A stretch of 64,000 nucleotides of DNA. Source: Triparma columacea (lineage: Eukaryota > Sar > Bolidophyceae > Parmales > Triparmaceae). The DNA is taken from positions 1 to 64,000 of the forward strand of contig BRYA01000490.1 of the NCBI GenBank assembly GCA_030267965.1, written 5' to 3'. Under the pieces are notes generated by a model, which ran no database searches, had not been told where the DNA came from, and saw nothing but the letters and a program-made list of their open reading frames with translations. A program made the translations under genes and the position numbers. Of this stretch, positions 41,558-52,888 are shown in pieces; the stretch's first letter is position 1, and the number at the start of each line of letters is the position of its first letter.

Positions 41558-44500
41558 ATGAACATCCCGCTGCTATACAACGAACTAGACGACTTCGACC
41601 TCTGTGGTCAACTAGCACGTGATGTATCGACCGGAAAGTTGCCCTTCTCTTACTTAAACTCAAATCTTGTGGCGGCTGACAGAATGACCACCGAGCAGGT
41701 GAGATAAGATCTGTGCATTCTGATGCTTTTTGATACATTTATATACTTATTTGGAGATATATTATTATATACCATTATATAACGTCATATTCACAAACTA
41801 ATTTGGTCATTAACTCAATCTAACTCTCATTCTCTTGACCCTCTCTCGCTATCTCCTCTTATCTCCTCTTATAACCTCCCCCCAATCACCCCAATCACCA
41901 ACCAGAAACTTCGTCTTTACGCAATCTTCAAAATAGCCACTCTGTATACCCCACCACCTCCCCCTAGACCCTCATTTATTAGCTATGTGGAGAGGAGGAA
42001 GTGGGACGCATGGTCAGAGTGTTGGGAGGAGGATTGGGCTGACTTGGAGGAAAACCAAGGGATGTTTAGGGCGAAGGAAAGATACGTCAAGGAGGCGAGG
42101 GGGGTGCTTCCGATTGCGGATGAGGTCCTGGGGGAGAGGGAGAGGCTGAGAGAGAGATTGAGGAGGGTGAAGGAAAGAGGGGAAGAGGAGGGGGGAAAGA
42201 AGGAGGAAGATAAGAAGGAGGTGAGAATGCGGATGAGTGGGTGACACAAAGACGTAATGCGACATTTTCAGGCTGCGACATTTTCATGCTGCGACAAACC
42301 GCATACGACTTTACTAGACATCTACTAACCCCCCCTGTAGGATGACAACCCCTCCTCCTCCAAGTTGGAAGCCGCATCGACTGCATACCCGGTGGACACG
42401 CCCCCTCTCCTCTCCTCTTCCTCCTGCTCCTCTTCATCACCCTCCTTTTCAATCCCATCCTCCCCCTCCACAATCCCCCCCTCAACCATTATCTTCCCTT
42501 CCACCACTCCCCTCAAGGCGCGTACCGTACCCAAACTGCCCTCGGATCTCTACAAACCATTCGGAAGGAACGCCAACGAATACTCAAAGAGGATACCATG
42601 GGCCGTTCAACCGAGGGCGAGGATACACTCGAACTTTAAAGCTCTCGGACTGGCATTCGCAGGCACAGAGGGGAAGGAGGTGAGAAAGGTTGGAGGGGAC
42701 TGGGCGAGGAAAACGATGTGGTGCAAACTCAGAGATCGATTTGGTGCAAGCTCAGAGAACGATGTGGTGCAAGCTCGCGGAGTGTATTGATGCTAACCCC
42801 CCTTGGTCGCCGCTTCTCCCCTCCCGCAGCTGACTGCTTCGGAGCTCCTCCCCTCTCTCCCCTTCGCCTCCACCTTCTCCGCCGTCACCTCCCTATCCGT
42901 ACGCACGTCCTGGGACCTCCTGCTGAGCACCCTAGTCAGCGAAGGCGACGACATCATAATGACAGGGATCAACATATCGACCATGGTCCTAATAGCCTCA
43001 GCCCACAACGTCAAAATCAAGGTCGCCGACGTCGACGTGGCCTCGCTCAAGCCGGATTGGGAGGCGGTCGCCGGGATGATCGGACCCCGGACTAAGGCTA
43101 TCCTTGTCGCGCACGTCTTCGGCGTGACCGTCGACCTCCGCCCCCTCGCCGAAATCTGCGCCTCAAATAACGTCCTCCTTATATCAGACGCCGCCGAGTC
43201 CTACGACCCGGTTGAGTGCGACGAGAACATGATGGGGGACGTCACGTTCTTCTCGTTCGGGCTGATCAAACCATGCACAGCGGTCAGCGGAGCGGTCACT
43301 GTTGTTAAGGACAACCAGAGGACCAAGGGGATCGCAGCTGCGATACGAAGAAAGGAGGTGAGGAGGAGTAAAGTGTCGAGTGAAGCGAGTTTCGGAGGGT
43401 GTTGGGTTCATTGACTGTTCAATTTACGGCTTGCCGATGGGACCATTTACGATCAGATGACCTCAAAAACCGCCATACCACAACTAATCTCCCCTCCCCC
43501 CTTAATTCGCAGAGAGGATACAGGCGCGTCCCAGGACGCGAGTGGTACGGCAAGCTCGTGAAGACGTGCATCTTAACCGCCTTTGGCAGCCCCGCAATTT
43601 TCGGAGGCGTCGTCAAGGCCATCAACGGGGTAGGCCTCAACCACGACGAGGTCCTCACCGGGCTACTCAGGAGCTTCAAACTCAAGGACGGAGCGAGCGT
43701 CAGAGAGAGGCAAACGAAGCTACTGGAACTCATCAGGAGGAGGCCACACAAGGGCGTCACGGGTGTCATGAGGAACGTCTTGGTAAAGGGCCGGTCGGAT
43801 GACGGGGTGTACCTCTCCAGGAAAAAGGCCCTGTGCGAGCACCTGAAACTCTACCTCACAGCCCACTGCCCCAGCTTGAGGATCCCCGGTTCCGACGCGG
43901 CGGCGAGGACCTGGTGGCTGTTCCCCGTTCTGGTGGAGGACCCTGAAAGTGCCTGCAGGGAGATGGTCCGTAGGGGGTGGGACGTTACGAGGGGTGCTAG
44001 CCAGCTGGGGGCAGTTACGGGGTACGTCGAGGAGTACGTGCCGGGGGGGAAGGGGGGGAGGGAGGGAGATGGAGAAGGGAAGGAAGGGGCGAGAAACATG
44101 TTTAAGAAACTCGTATACCTTCCTATTGGCGCTGAGATGGAAATTAAAGAGGTAGAGAAACTGGGAAGGGACCTAGGGGAGGTCATCGGAGACATTCGGC
44201 GAGAACGGGTGGGAAAGGGGAGGAAGGACAAGAATAGTGTTGCTTTCGTCAAGGTCATGGTGGTGTTTTTGGCATTCGTCATGAGGGGTTGGATTTGGAG
44301 TGTGGTTCGGTTCCTCTTCACGGCGGCATTTTACGGGGCCTTCGTCGCAATCGGCGTCGTCGTCGTGACCACCAAGAAGCTGGGCGGAGAGGTCGTACTC
44401 GACACACCACTGCGAAGGCACTTTGACGTCCTCGAGAGGAGGGAAAGTGACGCGGAGGGGATGCTCGTGCCGGTGGAGAGGAAAAGGGGGGGGGAGGAAG

Positions 44501-47500
44501 GGAGGGAGGAGGTCGTGTTGCTGACGGGAGCAACCGGATTCGTGGGAGGGGTGGTACTCAGGGACTTGCTAGTTAACCAAGAGGAATTGGGGTTGAAGAG
44601 GATCATCTGCTTGGTGAGGGAGAAGAAGGGGAGAAAGGGGATGGAGAGATTGAGGGGGACGGAAGTGTTGGAAGGGCTGGATCTAGGCGTCGTCGAATGT
44701 TTGGAGGGAGACGTTCAGGTTAAGAACATGGGTCTGGAGGAGGGGGTGATGGAGAGGCTAAGGGGGAAGGGGGTCACGAAGATTATCCACTGCGCGGCAG
44801 AGGTGTCATTCACGCAGAGCATGGAGGATGCGGCGAGGGCCAACGTGGCGCCGGCGTTGAGGCTAAAGAAGTTAGGGGAGGAGTGGGGCGCCAGGTGAGG
44901 CCAGAGGGGGGAGGTGGGGGGGGGAGCGAGGAGCAGATAGGAGTGGAGAACGGCACACCTCAATAGCCGCAGAAAGGACAAATCTTAAATTAAAGTCTCA
45001 CTTTGTCCCTCCCTCGCTCTAAACGCAGATACGTACATATCAGTACGGCCTTTGTTCACGGGGAGAACGATAGTTCTCCCGAATTCCGACTCCCCGAGAG
45101 ACTATACGATTTAGATGAGAGATGGGACGTTAAGAAGGTCTACAAGAGCATGCTGGAGAGAGGGGGGCTTGCGGAGGAAGTCATGGTCAAGGAGAGGTGA
45201 GTGCAGCGACGAGCGCGAGTGACGAGCACTAGCGACAAGACTTATGGCTAACTCCCCTTGCNNNNNNNNNNNNNNNNNNNNNNNNNNNNNNNNNNNNNNN
45301 NNNNNNNNNNNNNNNNNCCCGCTCGCCACAGGTTTGCCAACACCTACTGCTTCTCGAAATGCATCGCCGAGCATATGCTCAAGAAGGAGGGGGGAGATAT
45401 TGTCGTAGTAAGGCCCGCCATCGTCGGACCCAGCGTCGCCGTGCCTTACAAGGGGTACGGAGGAGAGAGGGCATCCACGCTCGTCGCAGGGGCTCTACTG
45501 TTCCTAAGCTCGAGGGCAAGTGCCTGGTACTTGCCAGACAACGAGGTCCCGGTCGTGCCCTGCGACGTTGTGGGACGAGAGGTGCTAAGGAGGGCCTTCG
45601 GGGAAGAGGGAGGGACGTTCAACGCGATTTGGGGCAGCGAAGACACGGGGAGCGAGAAGGACTTTGGCGAGAAGGGCTTCACGTGGAAGAAGTTCTCCGA
45701 GACTACGATCCTCATTGGGCAGGTGAAGGGTTTGTATGGGAGATGGATCGGAATGGTGTCCAAGTTTTTCGGCACAGAGTTGGGATCGAGGGGGGGGGGG
45801 GAGAATTTCTTCTGGTGGCACAAGGCCGTAGTGATGAGACTGATAGATGCTCAATGCAAATTTCTAGAGTGCATCGGAAGGCAGAAAGAAGCTGCCAAGA
45901 TCAGGAAGGCGAAGCCCTTTTTCGACCTCCCCATCCTCTTCAAGCCATTCACGGAGAGGGCTTTTTACTTCAAAAGCGAGCTGGTGAAACCATCAAAGTT
46001 TGATGACGAAGAATACATGGTCTTGTGCGGGCTTGTTGGAGAGAAGTTCAGAGAGAAGATAGGAGGGAACAAGAAGGGGGCGGACTTAAAAAACCTCGTC
46101 ATTGCGGGGAGGAGGGGCGACAGGGAGAGCGGCTGGTGGTGCAGCGACCTCCTTTGGGCGTGCGGGCAGCCGAGGGGCAACGGTTGGATCAGGCTTGTGG
46201 GATGGGTTTTGGTCAAGATCTTAAGGTGAGGGAATGAGAGAATCAAGTCTCGGAAAGGTTTGGAATGTTTTGATTGTTGGATTAAATCTCCTTTGACTCA
46301 CTAACCCCTTCGCTCGTCGCTTCGTTCCTCCTGCTTTGCTCTTACCACTCATTCGCAGAATGACTGTCGAGGAGGTTACTGTAGACGTGACGAGCTTCCA
46401 GGCGCTGGCGAGGGAACTGAAAGGGAAGAAGGAGGGAACGACTGTCGTTCTCGCCCCAACGCACCGTAGCATGTACGACTTTCTCTTGCTAAGTTACTTG
46501 GCGTTTACCGTGCCTGAGCTCTCTCTCCAACTCCCATCGATTGCTGCTGCGAATGATTTCGAGAGCATTCCCATCCTCGGCAGAGTCGCGAAGGGAAGTG
46601 GAGCAATATTTATCAAGAGAGGAGGTGGGGGGGGAAAGGGCTTGGCGGCGAGGTTGAAGTCGTTGAGGGGGGCCATTGAGGTCTTCATCGAGGGGACGAG
46701 ATCAAGGGACCGGAGGTTCTTGAAGCCTAAGACAGGGTTTCTCAGGGCATTGCTTGAAGCTGAAGGGTCCGAGATCGTTATCGTTCCGATTTGTATCAGT
46801 TACGAGAGGACATCTGAACAGGCGGCGTTCATTAAGGGGGGGGGGGGGGTGAAAGAAGGAGGTTTCGGAGGGTGGGTTTGCAAGGTGCTAGGTGGAAAAG
46901 TGCAACTTGGGAGAATCCATATGGAAGCCGGGAACGATGTTGTGACGCTGAGTAAGAAGAGCAACCTAAAACACGTAGTATCCGTAGTGCAGAGACATCA
47001 GCAGATGGCAGTGAGGGTGAGCGAATATCATGTAAAGGCAGGAGCTGCTGTTCTGGGAGTGGACATGGCGGTTCTGCGTAGTGCGCTCAGGAAGGTGGGG
47101 GTTAAGATGTGGAAGAGAAGGGGCGAGGGGCAAGCGATCGAGGCGACATGTAATGACGAGAGATGGACAGTCGCGCTGCAGTTTGCTCACGCTTTTGCAC
47201 CCTTTCTGGATGAGAGGGGTATGCAGGATTGGGCTGAGTGGATGTGCAGCAGCAGAGAGGCTCGAGTCTGTGCAGGAGAGGAGGAGAGAGACGTAAAGGA
47301 GATCGTCGACTCGTTCGTAAGGGTATTCGAGGAAGCGGAGAAGGGGGCGAGACAGGCAGTGGAGAGTTTGAGGGCGAAGGGCTTTGGGGGGTGTTTAAGG
47401 GAGGTTCATGTAGAAGGGTATTATGAAGGAGTGGGGGGGGGTATCAAGAAATTCGCCATTGCAAAGGTCGTTAAGAATGAGGGGGGGATTGCGGAGGAGG

Positions 47501-49341
47501 GGGAGGAGGAGGGGGAGGAGGGGGAAGATTGGGAGGAGGGGGAGGAGGTCGAGGGGGGGGAGGAGGAGGCCTTCGGTGCGTGGGGCTTCAAGGATAGCAA
47601 ATTTATTGTTTCGGGGGGTGAGAAGACAGTCGTCATGAAGGGAAATAGGTATTCGATTGGCGGAAGGAAGTTGCCCAAGTTAGTTCCCTTCCTTGAAAAA
47701 GAGATGAAGACGAAGATTGACCTCACGGGTAGGGAGGTTCTCCCTGCACCGAGGGGAGACGCAAAGATCACGAGTTTATATGAGAAGGTCGGAGAAGGTC
47801 AGCTTGGAGGAGAGGCAAAAAGGGCACTCGAGGAGATCTGCGGTTCGGAGAATTGCAAGTTTGGGTCGGGAGTGGAGGAACTTGTTGCGAGGGTCAGGCA
47901 CAACTTCGGACACGCGCAGAGCGATATCTATAGGATGAGGACTGGCGAGGTTGGGCGTGTTCCAGACGGTGTCATTTGGGTGGAGTGTGAAGAGCAGGTA
48001 GTTGGGGTGGTCAAGGCGGCTAAGAAATACGACATTTGTTTGATCCCCTTCGGTGGAGGGACCAACGTGGCGGAGATGTTAAGGTGCAACGAGGACGAAG
48101 CAAGACCCATTGTATCCATCGATATGCGTAAGATGGACGCTGTGCTCTGGATTAACGAAGAAGATGGACTTGCATGCATAGAAGCAGGTGCTACGGGCAG
48201 GAAAATCACGAAGGTGCTTTCGGCGAGGGGGTTTACGATGGGACACGAGCCGGATTCCTTTGAATTCAGTACTCTCGGAGGGTGGGTTGCGACTAAGGCA
48301 AGTGGGATGAAGAAAAATAAGTACGGCAACATCGAAGATATAGTGAGGGGCGTTTCCGGGGTCGACGGATCGGGGTCTGTGATCAGGAGTAATTACGGAG
48401 GAAGCGGCGTAGGGAGGAGCTGCAGTGGGATGGACATCAAGGATGTGCTGCTAGGAAGTGAGGGTGGGCTTGCGGTCATCACACGCTGCGTTGTGAAGGT
48501 CGAGAAGCTTCCCGAGTCCACAGGTTTCGAGAGTGTCTTATTTGAAGAGTTTGAGTGCGGTGTTGGGTTCATGCGTGACATGAGCGGGAAGACTAACAAA
48601 CCAGTGAGTGTTCGTTTAGTAGACAACGAGCAGTTCAGGCTCGGGATGGTCATGAAGGGGGGGGCGACGGAGGGCCTGCTCGCCACCTCGTTGAAGAGGT
48701 TTGCGCTTTGGTGGTACGGATTTAACACTTCTTCGATCGTCGGCGTGACGCTGAAGTATGAAGGGAGCGTGGACGAGGTTGAAGCCCAGAGGGGGGTGGT
48801 TCGTGACCTTGCAAAGAAATGGGGTGGGCTTCTTGGTGGTGAGGCAGGGGGGAGAGCTGGTTATGAGCTTACGTTCGCCATAGCCTACCTCAGAGATTTC
48901 GCCATGACGCACGGGCTGATTGGGGAAAGCTTTGAAACGTTTGTTCAGTATTCCAAGTTGGTTGCAATGGTCGATGCTGTCAAGATGGCGGTAAAGCAGG
49001 AAGGGCGAAGCAAAGGGCTGTGTGGGGATGTGCTATGCAGTGCTCGTGTCACGCAGCTTTATGGTGATGGCGCTTGCGTTTACTTCTACGTCCTCATCGA
49101 CGGCTCGGGTCTGACCAATGCGAGTGCCACATTTGATTCCATTGAACGGCTGGCACGCGAAGTGATTTTAGAGTATGGAGGATCACTTTCTCACCACCAC
49201 GGAATTGGGAAGCACAGGGCGGGTTTTTTGAAAGAAATTGGAGGGGAGGGGGTTGGAGGTTTGGTCAAGGCGGTGAAGGGTGCCCTAGATCCCGACGGTT
49301 TATTTGGGAGCAAGAACGGCCACTTGGCGGGGGTTGAATAA
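41558..49341 (+). CDS. Ether-lipid synthesis multienzyme: ACBP - PLP domain - fatty acyl-CoA reductase - DHAP acyltransferase - alkyl-DHAP synthase (about 2,249 aa, eight exons)
   Basis: Exons 41558-41698, 41906-42220, 42341-42679, 42830-43357, 43513-44894, 45029-45196, 45332-46225 and 46359-49341 sum to 6,750 nt with every phase matching. Domains: acyl-CoA-binding (about 9-115: KLRLYAIFKIATLY, RRKWDAWSECW); DegT-type PLP fold (about 266-660: TKAILVAHVFGVTVDL, LLISDAAESYDPV, Lys in FSFGLIKPCTAVSGAV); two membrane helices (about 683-730); fatty acyl-CoA reductase (about 775-1250: VLLTGATGFVGGVVLRDLL, HISTAFVHG, YCFSK); DHAP acyltransferase (about 1257-1560: PTHRSMYD, FIEGTRSRDRRF); FAD-binding alkyl-DHAP synthase (about 1680-2249: LIPFGGGTNVAEM, SLSHHHGIGKHR). 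These are the committed ether-lipid enzymes. No PTS1 is seen at the C-terminus (HLAGVE). Two genes split at 46360 remain possible. Confidence 0.8.
42714..42780 (+). repeat. Intronic minisatellite, about 23-bp unit, three copies
   Basis: CGATGTGGTGCAAACTCAGA and two close variants follow head to tail in the third intron of the ether-lipid gene. Copies differ at one to four positions. Confidence 0.8.
45262..45317. other. Assembly gap of 56 N within an intron
   Basis: It lies in the sixth intron of the ether-lipid gene. The flanking exons join in phase (AG|G gives Arg), so the gap does not affect the protein model. Confidence 0.9.
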
Positions 49342-49414
49342 GTAGAAGAATTGTTCTGTTGTGTATAAATATGAGGGAACGGGCCGCTTTTTCCGTATAA
49401 CATATTTAACTCGT

Positions 49415-51037
49415 TCAATCGAAGAAGGCCTCCTTGTTTATAAATCGCCTCAGCATGTCAAGAGCGTTCTCAGGTTGATCTGAAGGAACAAGGTGTCCAG
49501 AGTTTGCCACCAACAAAAACGTGACTTCGCCGTTGAGGCTAATCCCGGTCTTCCCATAGCCCGCAACACCTCCCTTGACACTCCACGCGGATTGCTGAGT
49601 CGCTTCAAACGCGGCCTTCCCCACCCAATCGAGCTCGTGAAGCATGCGTTTTGTTCCTAGTGCGTTGCAACTGCTCCCATCAAATTGGCCGTTGAAGAGG
49701 AGCACACGGAAGTTCTCGTATAGGTCCTGAAGGATCTCGTCTGGTATATCGAGCATCTCGTCTCCCTTGAGGTGCTCGGGAACGGGTTTCCCCACAGAAC
49801 TTGGTCCCTGACCATCGCTCTGTCTCCACATCCTCTCGCCAACGTTGAGAGCTTTCCTCACATCCAGCTGATTGATCCAATCAGTCATCACTGCGGTCAG
49901 CTCAGTAAAAACGTCGCTCTTTGCTCGTAGATCATAAATGAAAGGGAGCTTTACGTACTTTGCAAATAGGTCGTCCTCAACCTTCTGGCACGTCTCGAAA
50001 GCTAAAATATACTCCTCCTTTTCAACTTGCTCCTTGCAGACCTTCAGTTGCTTGTGTGCCCAGCGCTGTTGCGTTTCATCGATGTATCCCATCCTGAAAA
50101 GGTAATCCTGTGGGAAATAGCGTTAGTTGTGCGAGGAATGAGGGCAATTGCAGAAAGGATCCATGTAGCTTACCGGTGTTGAAGCGTAGGCGATATAAGG
50201 CTTCGTTTCGCCGTTTCCAATCATGATGCCCTCAAGATTTACGATTGTATCGCCATCCTCGTGCCGCCTGTAGATGTAGTGAGCGATCGCCGGAATATAC
50301 TTGCCGGCGTAACTCTCTCCTGCAATGTAAATGGGTGACGCTGCCAGCCATGGGTGGAGTTCGAGGATTTCGATAATGCCAGTGTAAAGTTGCTCTGCCA
50401 TTTCACTTAGATCATTGACATACCCATCTTCGTTATCTGTGTATGAAAATCCAGCCCCCACAGGGTTATCAATAAAAGCCACGTTGGCCTCCTTTGTCCA
50501 TCCAAATTCATTGTAAGCAGTCGTCCTGGCGGCGAGCGAAGCGAGTCGCGGGAGGGGTTGCGTGGAGGGTTAGGATTGTTGCATAAGTGATGTCCTTGCT
50601 AAGTTTTTTGATTTTTCCCATTCTCACCCATCTGCATCGAGGCGCATCGGGCCGTTTTCTAACAACGCGCCCGTCAAACTGCTGGCCCCCGGCCCCCCGT
50701 TCAACCATATGACAAGGGGTGCTTGCTGTGGCGCCTCCTCTGCAGTAAACATCCAGTAGAAAAGGGAGGATTTTTTTGCAATATCAACGAATCCAGCATA
50801 CATGGGAGCTGTATACTCCTCGGGTAGGCCGGGAAGTGCGGTTACGAGATGAGGGTGATGGTCTTGGCCAAGGTTTGCGGAGCTGTCCTGCGACATTGTT
50901 GCCTGCGACATTGTTGCACTGGAGGGTTTTTTGGTCGGATACACGAGGCAAAGCATAAGCGCCAGACATATAGCAGCCAGCATAGCGAACTTTGGCCTCC
51001 TCCTTGGATCCTCGCCGATCGGAGCGTAATTTTGCAT
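49415..51037 (-). CDS. Serine carboxypeptidase, S10 family (484 aa, three exons)
   Basis: These enzymes remove C-terminal residues in vacuoles, lysosomes or outside the cell. Exons 51037-50628, 50525-50174 and 50107-49415 join in phase. The N-terminus has one hydrophobic segment (MLAAICLALMLCLVY, about residues 19-33) acting as signal anchor. Family blocks: LVIWLNGGPGASSLTGALLE (oxyanion site), NVAFIDNPVGAGFSYTD, IAGESYAGKYIP (catalytic Ser), VLLFNGQFDGSSC (catalytic Asp region) and NSGHLVPSDQPENAL (catalytic His). The NGQFD form of the Asp block is typical of vitellogenic-like carboxypeptidases. The start is ATG 51037; upstream in-frame codons are not ATG. Only 41 bp separate it from the divergent gene at 51079. 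Confidence 0.88.
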
Positions 51038-51078
51038 CCTTGTCAAAGGACTTTGTTTGCTCTGCAATTTTTTTTTGG
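51038..51078. promoter_or_regulatory. 41-bp space between divergent start codons
   Basis: ATG 51037 (minus) and ATG 51079 (plus) leave almost no room for two separate promoters, so the 5' leaders probably overlap or transcription starts inside the opposite gene. Confidence 0.45.
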
Positions 51079-52836
51079 ATGCCTCCTCCTGTGCCTGCTT
51101 TCCAGCGAAGGGAAGAACTCGAGAAGTCCCTACTGGAGCTTCAGAGTGACATAAGTCGACTTTCAGACAAACTTAATGGCAGCGTAAGCCTCTCCTCCCC
51201 ATCCCCCCCACGAATCCCTTTGAACCTCGCCTCCTCAAATAAAGGATCCACCATGGGCACCTTGACGCCGTCGGAATTTAAGGACGTGGCGGCCGGGCTC
51301 CCGAAACCCTCCCCGATTTTAACGTCTCCGGAGAAGGCGAAAAAGAGGGACATTGTAACAATGATATTAGACAATACTACCAGTTCTGCTGTCAAAGGTA
51401 GTAATCCAATGACGCCCCCCCCGTCTTCTACCATGTCCCCCCCCCCTCCCCCACACCCCCCCCAACACGACCTGAGCAATTTCTCTCTCCCCTCCTCCAC
51501 TACATCGTCCCCCTACCGCTACAGTTCTCCTGTCCGAAACACGATGCAGAGTGTGGACGAATCCAGCTCGACCCCCAAAATACAAAAGGTCCTGGCTGAC
51601 ATCGCAGCACAGAGGGACGCGAGCATCGAGAGGGTCAAAGCCCTGCAGAAGCAGAACCTGGAATTGAAGGCGAAGCTTCACGAGGCTTCTAGATGGAAGG
51701 AGATGTGCGAGGCGCTGGAGAGGGAACGCGAGGTGAGCAGAGCTGAGGGGAAGAGGGGCGGAAAGTGTTATTGTCACCAATACCCTACCCATCAATTAAC
51801 TCATCCCGCGTAGAGCTTAACTCTTTCCCTTTCAAGCAGCGAGAGAATACGGAAGCAGCAGAAAGACCTGATAAAACTACTCCAGGAGGTGAGCATAAAC
51901 AAGAAATGAAGAGAGCACCTCAAACATGACGACCCATCCGACGATTGTGCTCCTTACGTCCTCTAACCCAGCAACATGATCCCCTCCGCTTTTCGTATCG
52001 CTTATCGCCCTTGCGCACCCCCTCAGAACGGAGGGAGGACGGTGGACAACCAGGGTATGGCACAGAGCGTTCTCGACCCGAACAACTCAATGCTTCTTTC
52101 CGTCAACAATGACTCTTTCTCGTTTGTCGATGTAACCAACACCAGTCCATTAAGCAAATCCTTTTCGCGAACGGAGGGAGGACAAGGGGGAGGGGGGGCG
52201 GACGGCAGATATTCGCCAGCCAACAACGTGCAGGCGAGGAAGAAGTCGCTGACGCCAACGTCGGCAAGGAGGAGGTCGATGTCTACGTCTTCCGGGAAGA
52301 AGCTCTCTGCGGTTATAGAAGGGGACGACTTGAAGCCGCCGGTGGGGGCGAGGAGGCGATCCTCCACCGCGGACGCCGCCCTTGCAGGCCAGATTAGCGG
52401 CTCTAGGCAGCGAAGACCGAGCACGAGCAGCGTGTCAAGCCGGACACGAAGGCCAAGCTCGAGCAGTGTGGCCAGCAGCGTCACTATGAATGAGGCGAGG
52501 TAAGAAGAGCCGATGAGGAAAGGGCGGTTCGATAATTCAGGCAACCTAACAAATTCTTTCTTGTCGGTGGAATTCTTAAACATTCTCGCACAATTCCTTC
52601 GCCCCTTTCCCCCCAGCCCCAAGATGAGCAACAGGAAGCTCAGCATCAAGAACTCCCCCAAGGTAGGGGCCAAGAGGTCACCGAAACCGTCCCCAAAGTC
52701 GTCCCCCAGGAACACACCGGGGGGAAGCGTGCGAAGGTTGAGCCTCAAGATTCCAAGCGTGGGGGTACCTGGGACAATAGGACTAGGAGGTACGACGAAG
52801 GCGAAGAGTGGGCGGAGGAGTACCGTCTTGGGGTGA
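51079..52836 (+). CDS. Ser/Pro-rich coiled-coil protein of unknown function (473 aa, four exons)
   Basis: Exons 51079-51732, 51814-51888, 52027-52499 and 52617-52836 join in phase. Two coiled-coil segments are clear: near the N-terminus (REELEKSLLELQSDISRLSD) and around residues 180-243 (QKVLADIAAQRDASIERVKA, then ERIRKQQKDLIKLLQE across the exon 1-2 junction). The rest is Ser/Pro-rich and, in the C-terminal half, basic (ARKKSLTPTSARRRSMSTSS; SPKSSPRNTPGG), with many S/T-P sites suited to phosphorylation. A cytoskeletal or mitotic scaffold is plausible, but no family can be named. Confidence 0.65.
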
Positions 52837-52888
52837 TAAGATAAGACATGTTGTATAATCGTACAAAACAACGCAAGATTCCCTACCC

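Noticed and set aside
46360..49341. Separate acyltransferase-synthase gene starting at the Met one base after the acceptor
   Set aside because: Phase, donor and acceptor all fit continuation from the reductase exon, and hydrophobic/helical sequence runs across the junction as in DHAP acyltransferases. Kept only as an alternative.
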